Shown here in pieces: positions 57,415 through 64,000 of a stretch of 64,000 bases of DNA (within the stretch, counting starts at the first letter, position 1; each line of letters starts with the position of its first letter). The DNA comes from Schistosoma haematobium. Taxonomy: Eukaryota; Platyhelminthes; Trematoda; Strigeidida; Schistosomatidae. Made by a program: the position numbers and the translations under genes. The stretch spans positions 20,811,001 to 20,875,000 of the forward strand of contig NC_067201.1 in the NCBI RefSeq assembly GCF_000699445.3. The letters are read 5' to 3'. The notes under the pieces are model-generated. The model saw only the letters and a list, made by a program, of their open reading frames with translations. It was not told the origin of the DNA and searched no databases.

Positions 57415-57610
57415 GTTACTTATATTCACTCGGTATTGTTTGGCTTGTATCTTCCCATTGAGGTTTAACACTGCAATTAATCAGTCTGTTATTGGCATAT
57501 GTGCATACTGTGCGTATGCCTCGATATTACCTTAATTCACAAGCTTTTGCTTGTAAGCAATGATGGATAGTGGCTAGCAGTGGAATCCAGTTTGACGCGT
57601 GTTTCGTTCG
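57415..57610 (-). mobile_element. Family A repeat, tail and ribozyme start
   Basis: Tail CACTCGGTATTGTTTGGCTTGTATCTTCCC inverted, ending in the ribozyme's 3' part (TCCAGTTTGACGCGTGTTTCG) with the extra bases of the inactive A subfamily. The rest is lost. Confidence 0.8.
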
Positions 57611-57869
57611 GTTACTTATAAGTAACTAATAATTTATTATGGAATTTTAAGGGGATCAGATGATTAATTGCTTGGTTGTGAATTGATTAATTTTCTCATA
57701 GTTAATGAATATTTTCTTCAGATACATTGATCTAGTCATTTATCCTCTAATCTCAGCTACATTCAATCTGTTTGTTTCTGATTCATTTTATAACAAACGC
57801 CAAATGAGTTACTATGAATTGATTGTTACAAAAAAAGGTTATTTATTTTAAAGAGGATAAAGAATGATC

Positions 57870-58572
57870 GGCGAGACTCTAATTTAGGGACGACCTTTGA
57901 ACGAATCTTAAATGACCCTGACAGTTATTAGCCAATCAGAAGACAGTATAAACTGAAAATATATTATAAGTAATGAATTACAGTAGATATTCTTCTTTTA
58001 CATGATTAAAAAACTTGTTAAGGTTTGATAAAGGTTCAGAGGTTCTGTATTCATAATGCATATGGTATAGAAACTCGTCCATAGGTTTAGGGTGCTAACA
58101 TGCGATCGGTTTACAAAGGATTTTAGAGGTTAGGGTTGTAGCCTCTCAATAAACACCTCTTCTCTAAAATGCGATGTAAACTGATCGCATGTTAGCACCC
58201 TAACCCTATGGACGAGTTTCTATACCGTATGCATTATGAATTCACAACTTCTGAACCTTTATCAAAACTTAACAAGTTTTTTAATCATGTAAAAGAAGAA
58301 TATCTACTGTAATTCATTACTTTCTTGTAATATATTTTTACTTTATACTGTCTTCTGATTGGCTTATAATTGAAATTGCTAAAACGCTTCTCATTGGAGC
58401 GTCTCTAAATTAGTCTCGCCGTCCCATCTGTTGTAACCTCTCATTAGTCACCTCCTCTCTAAAACCCGCTGTGAACCGATCGTATATTAGCATCGCGTGT
58501 TGAACTTGGCTCCGTGACCTTGAAATTGCTCAAACGCTTCTGATTGGCTTGTCCCTAAATTAGAGTCTCGCC
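57870..58572. mobile_element. Foldback DNA transposon with 8-bp target duplication
   Basis: Ends are perfect inverted repeats (GGCGAGACTCTAATTTAGGGAC). GAATGATC flanks it on both sides (57862-57869 and 58573-58580). Inside, arms of more than 200 bases (about 57920-58135 and 58155-58400) form a long palindrome. An additional internal right terminus (CTCTAAATTAGTCTCGCC) ends at 58420, and 58421-58572 repeats the centre and right end. No coding capacity. Non-autonomous; hAT- or Merlin-like by duplication length. Confidence 0.9.
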
Positions 58573-58621
58573 GAATGATCTATTCGAAGTGTTTTATAAT
58601 GTCAGTTAGTGTATTTTATCG

Positions 58622-58955
58622 TTGACCAGATACTATCAGAAACAACTTACTATGGGAGAGAACAAACCAAATTCCAAAGAAGGTAGAAATCAGGAAGCAT
58701 TGGAAGTGGATAGGACATACATTAAGGAAAGAACCCAACCGTGTCACAAGGCAAGCCCTCACTTGGAATCCCCAAGGTCAAGGGAGATCAAGACCAAAGA
58801 ACACATTACGTCAACAAACAAAGACATACATGATAAGAAAGAACAACAATTGGATAGAACTCGAAAGGATGGAATAGGGAAGAATTGGTTGGATAATGCT
58901 GGTCGGTGGCCTATGTTCCACTGGGGGTAACAGGCGTGAGTAAGTAAGTAAGTGT
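58622..58955 (+). pseudogene. RTE-b retrotransposon, 3'-end fragment
   Basis: GAGAACAAACCAAATTCC...GAAGCATTGGAAGTGGATAGG and the end GGGGGTAACAGGCGTGAGTAAGTAAGTAAG. A 102-codon open frame is out of the original frame and not a gene. Confidence 0.85.
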
Positions 58956-59279
58956 ATTTTGCCAAACAGAATAGTAAATACAATGATATTTCAATAGATC
59001 TAATTGGAACATTTACTTTCCATCTTTCTACATCTTTATTACGCAACAAAGTAGTAATCTCCAGTATTTAAAAAAGAATTGGATACACCAAAGACAAAAA
59101 AGAATCAACAGAATAACCGGTATAAATCTCTTATATTGTACAAATTATCACTGCTGAATTGACAACAGACAGAAATAGGCAAGGGATTATTTGAAAGAAA
59201 AATAAACTGTACAACTATATATATGAATGTATATACATAAATAGATAATGAATAGTTTATTAATACTATTTACAACATC

Positions 59280-59441
59280 TCATACAATTTTCGATTGACG
59301 CATTTTTATATAACGTAAGAAATCACTTGCTTCCTTGTAATCTGGATGTGTTTGACTAATATCAAATGCAGGATTTCTTAGAAATTCATCAAAGCGATCA
59401 TCATCACATAATTCATCAGGGTTATTGTTTTCTCCAAACCA
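59280..59441 (-). CDS. ESF1: ESF1-like protein, last coding exon (NUC153-type C-terminus)
   Basis: This is the terminal exon, 54 codons including a TGA stop at 59282-59280, with an AG acceptor just right of 59441. The peptide begins WFGENNNPDELCDDDRFDEF and continues with an Asn-Pro-Ala-Phe-Asp-Ile-Ser stretch and HPDYKEASDFLRYI. This matches my recollection of the NUC153 motif at the ESF1 C-terminus: an Asp-Asp-x-Arg-Phe start, a hydrophobic-Asp-Pro core, then Pro-x-(Phe/Tyr)-Lys and a basic helix. NUC153 is found in nucleolar ribosome-biogenesis factors. The protein ends soon after the motif, while animal ESF1 proteins usually carry a longer basic tail. The phase-0 join to the preceding exon is consistent. 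The 3' flank contains AT-rich sequence; I did not fix a poly(A) signal. Confidence 0.8.
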   Translation of the reverse strand, partial: WFGENNNPDELCDDDRFDEFLRNPAFDISQTHPDYKEASDFLRYIKMRQSKIV

Positions 59442-59544
59442 CTAAGTGAAATAGAAAGAAGATTAGTGAAGTGATGATGATTCTAGCCATTTGACACTGA
59501 GTCGAAATGTTGCTTCCGATTTTAAGTAATTGATTATACAATAT

Positions 59545-59985
59545 TAATACAGAGGGACTTGTGGACATTGTAGGATTTTAATGGTTTAAATCACGACCTA
59601 ACATGAGATAAAACATTACTGAAAAACTGGAAGCATTGGACGACCGTTTCGTCCTAGTGTGGAACTCCTCACGTGCTCAATAGTGATTAGCTTCGGTAAC
59701 AAATCCCTGCAGTTCTAGTGATTAGCTGTGACCAGTAGAGTAGTTACCCAACACAGAAAATAGATGAGGGTTGCGCAATACCGTGAATCGGTTCAAGTTA
59801 AAAATCAATACCGTGAATCGATTCAAGTTAAATATCAATACCGTTGAATTCCGACTCAATGATCTAGACCTTAAACATTGACACGTGGGATTGAAGATCC
59901 TGGGTTACATATCCTGAGGCGGTGCCGTAAATGCGCACTATACAAAGACAAAACACCCATCTAAGATAATTTCTTGGTTTGAATT
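59545..59985. mobile_element. Family B repeat, inverted pair in ESF1 intron
   Basis: A minus tail and ribozyme (59550-59665; core GTGAGGA) meet a plus 5' region, head and box B (59665-59960). The plus part includes a local duplication, CAATACCGTGAATCG twice plus a third partial copy near 59786-59845. Confidence 0.75.
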
Positions 59986-60492
59986 ATGAAAATCGTATAA
60001 TATACATGACATTTAACAAATCCATCCAGTCGTTCGAAACAATAATCTGCTTATTACCATAGTAATACTAAGAATCTACTATACCAGCTTTGGTCTAGTT
60101 TAATCTTGTCAGTCATCCAAAGGTGACTACTAATACTACTACGATGAGTAATTGATGCTGATATACAGATTGAAAGACAGGTAAGGAGTTAAGATACAAG
60201 CGTATCTCCGCGAAATATGACGTTTAACACTAGGAAAAGGCCCATTGGAAACTCAGTTACCAATTGCAAATTGGTATGCCACATTTCGACTTGCATCTTT
60301 TATATATGAAAGCAGATAGTATTATCCATATGTTAATGTGTTTTATTTGTACATCCAATCAAAAAATTAACATGATGCGAACTTGATATCATCTAAAGAT
60401 AAATTTCTGACTAATGAGTCAAACTACTATTAAATTTATTAGTAATACTGCTGACCAACTGGCATATTCATAAAATGAACAAACAAAACCTA

Positions 60493-60556
60493 CCAGTTTC
60501 GATTCACGTTCTAATCTTGCTTGAACTTTTCGTTTTTTCTCTATGATTTTTGTACG
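60493..60556 (-). CDS. ESF1: ESF1-like protein, small basic exon
   Basis: This short exon of about 21 codons (about 63 nt; one end may be off by a base) lies between TTTTTAG and GTAGGT. It reads RTKIIEKKRKVQARLERES followed by Lys-Leu. This is a charged helix like the Lys/Arg/Glu-rich linker that precedes NUC153 in ESF1. It joins in phase 0 on both sides: the upstream exon ends Lys-Ile-Lys-Gln and the downstream exon begins Trp-Phe-Gly. The short length makes it the least secure exon on its own, but phase and composition fit the rest of the gene. Confidence 0.65.
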
Positions 60557-61214
60557 CTAAAAATAAATAATATATGAAACCAAAAGACGGTAGGAATACA
60601 CTATACTGACTGACGGTCATGAAATAAATGAAATTAAACAATCAAATTTGAGGCGGTGTTTATTGAATCTATGTGCCATGTTTAAAGCAGAACCGTGGAT
60701 AACCTGCTACAGGATATCATGTTTTTGACCATATCTCTCATTCTACACAACTTGGTTGGTTATATGACCATAGTTCACCTACATAATGTTGGATTAGTGA
60801 GAAGCTAGTAAGTTGCATCATCATTATGATGTGAAATCAAGTAGTTGCTATGGATTAACTGTAGTTTTATACAGCTTTACTAAACAGCGTTGTCATTAAG
60901 AATATAGATCTCAACCCTCACCGATTGACAAATGCACATACACGATAGGCAGTGTGTAAAGACTGTTCAGCATGAGAATACAACTACCATATAATTAACA
61001 TATCGTTCTCATTTGTTGAATTCAGCTTCACGTTGACCAGAATAACATTATGCTAAGTGCTATCTTCTGAAGAATTGACGAAAAACTGAGTAAGATAAGT
61101 ATGGTACATTACTATGTTTGTTGTTTAGACCATAAATTTCAAGATCTTGCTTCCATACTTTGAAAAAAAAACTCATTGAGTATTCTGACTTTTCCGGGGC
61201 TGATCGTTTACCAT

Positions 61215-61720
61215 CGAGTAAGTTATGCACGGATTACGAATACACCAACTACCTCGATGGGAGATCATTTCTGATGTAGGAGCAGACTGGCTGGAAACTA
61301 GTGGCAGTCAGACCAAAACATGGTATCAGTCATTCACAGTTGGACTGAGTAATGTTAATAGGTGTAGACTACCACCTGGTTGGGGTCCGTGTGATTATCG
61401 TGGCCAATGGTTCTAGACTTTGAATGACATGGCTCAAAATCGTTTGCATTGGTGCAGGTGCATCTATTCTTTGTCTTCCCCTAAATCCTGAAATTCTAAA
61501 TTTCCCATACAGTTTTTGTGTTTTTATTTCAGTAATTTATACTTTCTTTTCGATTCGCATCTTTGATGCCTAATCTCTTATACTGCCACTGATACTGTAA
61601 CTACCTCTACTATTCTGAGATTTGGCCTGATAATTTCATCTCTCGGTGCTAATGAGGCAAAGCAACTTGAAACGATGTACATACGTACCACGTTCTACGT
61701 TGTGACTGATGGAATGACTA
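61215..61720 (+). mobile_element. RTE-a retrotransposon 3' fragment in ESF1 intron
   Basis: GTCAGACCAAAACATGGTATCAGTC...GACTACCACCTGGTTGGGGTCC and the 3' region to TACGTTGTGACTGATGGAATGAC. Diverged more than the other copies. Confidence 0.75.
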
Positions 61721-61834
61721 ATTCAAAGTATGTCTGATTGCTCACTACCCTCTCTATTCAATGCAAGACCATATTACACTTTGAAACAGATCACTTAATA
61801 ATAATGTAGGTTGTGTACTGGTTAATCCAAATCC

Positions 61835-62125
61835 GTTGGCCAGATACCACCATCAAAAACCTATTTTGGCAAAGAACAAACCAACTTCTAGCTGGAGGTG
61901 TACATTGTAGAAGTCATCAAACTGAATCATGAGGCAAACCCGAACTTCGGATGCTCAAGGCAAAAAGAAAAGACGCAGACCAAAGAAGAAATTGTGCCAG
62001 GAATTAGAAGCAGATATCTAAAGAATGAATAGCATTTGGAAACAATTGGAAAGAAGAGCCCAGGTCAGATTGCTGATCAGCGGCCCATGCTCCACGAAGG
62101 GTAGCAGACTTACGTAAAATACATA
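61835..62125 (+). pseudogene. RTE-b retrotransposon 3' fragment in ESF1 intron
   Basis: CAAAGAACAAACCAACTTCTAGCTGG...GAGGCAAACCCGAACTTCGG...GCAGATATCTAAAGAATGAATAGC, ending GGGTAGCAGACTTACG. Opposite orientation to the host gene. Confidence 0.75.
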
Positions 62126-62289
62126 AGCAGCTGGCTACCATTACTGAAAGGCTTTTCATGAACACAGATCATTCTCCTGTGCAGTCACCTGAATAATACA
62201 ATGTGTATCATCGTCTTAATAATCAGTGAGAAAATCATTTACAACTGGACAAATTATTAAGAACTTTAGGTGTTTTGAACAGAACCTAC

Positions 62290-62808
62290 CTGTTTGATTT
62301 TTTTCTTTCTTTTATTGTCATTCTTCTGAGGGGATTTAACAACTTTTTTATCGTTATTATCACTGTAATTATCTTCGGATTCAAGAGGGTTGTTAGTTCC
62401 TTCCATTTCTATGTCTTCATCATTATTATCATCGGAATCCCTCGCCTCTGGTAATACCTTACGACGAACTTTTCCACGTGATATAGGCGTTACTGCTTGT
62501 GAGTCCTTTTTCTTTTCAACAGGTCGTAGATCATATTCTTCAGTTTCAGAAGCATCATTAGGAGTATGAGAGGCTAGATCAAGGATTTCTTCCTCTTCCT
62601 CTTCGTCTTGATTTACTGATTCCCCATCCATATCAACTTTATCAGTAGATGACAATCCTAAAAGTGCTAGACGGACTTCACCTGGTGGAAGTTTTTTAGG
62701 CCTATGACGATGAATTCGAGGAACAGTGGGGGCAGGCGGTTCTGATTCAGGATCTGAGCTAGCCGCTGTACTAGCCCCACTTGAAGAAAGAGCAAGATAT
62801 TTGGAAAG
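62290..62808 (-). CDS. ESF1: ESF1-like protein, acidic/basic middle exon
   Basis: The exon has 173 codons, phase 0 at both ends, with acceptor TTTATAG at the right and donor GTAGGT at the left. It opens LSKYLALSSSGASTAASSD, which matches the segment after the conserved Trp-Asp block in ESF1 where a Tyr-Leu-Ala-Ser-Ser-Ser motif leads into an acidic run. It then has a Pro-rich basic patch (RIHRHRPKKLPPGE), a long acidic tract (NQDEEEEEEILD, later DSDDNNDEDIEMEG) and a Lys-rich end (KRKKKIKQ) that looks like a nuclear or nucleolar localisation signal. Alternating acidic and basic low-complexity tracts are typical of nucleolar proteins. ESF1 acts in processing of the 18S rRNA precursor in the small-subunit pathway. 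A decayed family B repeat sits just upstream in the adjoining intron. Confidence 0.8.
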
Positions 62809-62824
62809 CTATAAATAAATGAAT

Positions 62825-63020
62825 AAATCAACTAATTATTTTATTGAGGTCACGAATCGATCTAAGTTGAACAACCATCGAAAACCTGGAAGCACTCGAC
62901 AGCTATTTTATCCTAGTGTGGAAGTCGTTAGCAATCAGCATCCACAACCCTGTCATCAAAAATCGAATATAGGATCTTCGGTCTCGCGCGCGAACACTCA
63001 ATCTCTGAATCATTCAGTCG
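62825..63020 (-). mobile_element. Family B repeat in ESF1 intron, decayed
   Basis: Minus head (GAATGATTCAGAGATTGAGTG), box B-like GATTTTTGATG and tail. It starts about 15 bases upstream of the exon acceptor, and its ribozyme is lost. Confidence 0.65.
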
Positions 63021-63608
63021 GTATATATTATTAGGGTGTAATGCTTCAAAGTGAAAATAAATTTATACTGAAGTAGTACAAATCGTATGTTAAATTACGT
63101 AATAAGATTTAATTGACAGTTTCACTTCATATGGAAGCAAAATAATTACTTAAGAATGATTTTAGCACCCACACACCCACACCTAGTTGGACCATCAGAA
63201 GTAGGGTAGTTAAGTAAACTTGCCTGAAATAAACCCCGGTAAGTTTGAAAGTTTATTTACAAATGTCAAAAACCCATTCCATCCATCAATACATGAATGG
63301 ATATATACCACATAGGATAACAAGAATTAATCAATATATGCAGACGGAATCAGATGAGTTGTGTTTGACAGTCAGCAATTAAGATGAATTCCTCATCTGT
63401 AATGAAACCGACCAGAGAGTAATTATTACAGTCAAAGGTTTTCAGCACAAGAGGTAAGACAGCTTAAAAGATTTGCAAGAGTATTTCAACTAGAAAAGAT
63501 GATTTGGGAAGGTAAAAATAGTGATATATACAAATACAAATTAATAAGTATACGAAAATAGCAGAAATTAGTGAAAGCATCAATAAAGGGAAGCCGATTT
63601 TTACTTAC

Positions 63609-63818
63609 TTCATCTCTATTCTCTGTTAAAGTAGTTTTAGGATCAATATCTGGACGAAATTGATCACGTAGCCAATTTGTTCGATCAGCCGGTGTTTTAT
63701 CCCAAGTTATACCGATTCGTGTTGAGTGTAAGGCGCTTGTTTCAAAACGGATTGGGGCGTATTTTGTTTTATTGATTTCCCGACATTCACTTACAAGATG
63801 AGCATATTCTGAAGGAAC
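63609..63818 (-). CDS. ESF1: ESF1-like protein, conserved core exon
   Basis: The exon has 70 codons, acceptor TTCCAG and donor GTAAGTAA, phase 0. The peptide includes KTKYAPIRFETSALHSTRIG, then ITWDKTPADRTNWLRDQF and a Pro-Lys-Thr-Thr-Leu end. This is the strongest identifier of the gene. From memory, animal ESF1 has a Tyr-x-Pro-x-x-Phe-x-Thr-Ser-Ala block, then a hydrophobic-Thr-Trp-Asp-x-Thr motif and a Arg-x-x-x-Leu segment before its acidic region. The order of blocks across the four exons is the same as in ESF1. The upstream RNA-recognition-like part of the protein must lie beyond 64000, since no further exon is seen between 63819 and the window end. Confidence 0.85.
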
Positions 63819-64000
63819 CTGGAATATTTCAATTTAAAAACGAAATATAAGAATAAAGTATGCAGAATAAATAATTCAATGGGCACATACACTTAGCATA
63901 CCTAATGATATGAAGAGTCCTTGAGCAAATTTTACAGGAAACTATGACATTACTTAACAAATATACAAGCTCAATATAAACTTGGAGTTGCTTCGCAAGT

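Noticed and set aside
58622..58930. 102-codon open frame
   Set aside because: It is an off-frame reading of the RTE-b 3' end; the ancestral frame is broken there.
1..64000. CRISPR arrays, bacterial operons or phage genes
   Set aside because: Repeats are long, dispersed and in both orientations; there are introns and no ribosome-binding-site pattern. The window is eukaryotic.

Overview
The window looks like nuclear DNA of a blood fluke, most likely Schistosoma. It is AT-rich, eukaryotic and intron-bearing. It is packed with tRNA-derived repeats carrying hammerhead ribozymes of the type known from the schistosome S-alpha satellite, and with RTE-type non-LTR retrotransposon fragments. No prokaryotic gene organisation is present. 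Family names were assigned by reading the sequence; no database search was possible.

Only two host genes are supported, both on the minus strand at the window edges. At the left, two in-phase coding exons (5085-4633 and 2951-2517) start a gene whose second exon ends in a short coiled coil resembling the N-terminal zipper of cGMP-dependent protein kinases; the rest lies beyond position 1. At the right, four exons (63818-63609, 62808-62290, about 60556-60493, 59441-59280) encode the C-terminal part of an ESF1-like nucleolar pre-rRNA processing factor, ending in a NUC153-type segment. Its N-terminal exons lie beyond 64000.

The roughly 54 kb between them is repeats and unassigned AT-rich sequence. 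Three tRNA-headed families each carry a hammerhead: A (S-alpha-like, about 330 bp), B (about 400 bp, the commonest) and C (about 370 bp). Many copies are tandem or are fused head-to-head as inverted pairs. Three non-LTR lineages are recognisable by their 3' tails: RTE-a (TGAC)n, RTE-b (GTAA)n and RTE-c (AAT)n. R4, a repeat with an (AAAT)n tail, and R5, a GC-richer repeat, are unclassified. A small LTR family (about 275 bp) occurs as solo LTRs and once as a two-LTR element with a GC-rich interior. DNA-transposon derivatives include a foldback element with an 8-bp target duplication and a 289-bp MITE.

Most RTE copies are 5'-truncated and none is intact; the longest (38400-40175) has lost its reading frame at several points. 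The ribozyme families show a spread from motif-intact hammerheads (16-59, 33242-33286, 35988-36032, 44339-44384) to decayed ones. The most noteworthy points are the palindromic stem III shared by all three ribozyme families, the tandem arrangement that would release unit-length RNAs, and the recurrent inverted fusions.
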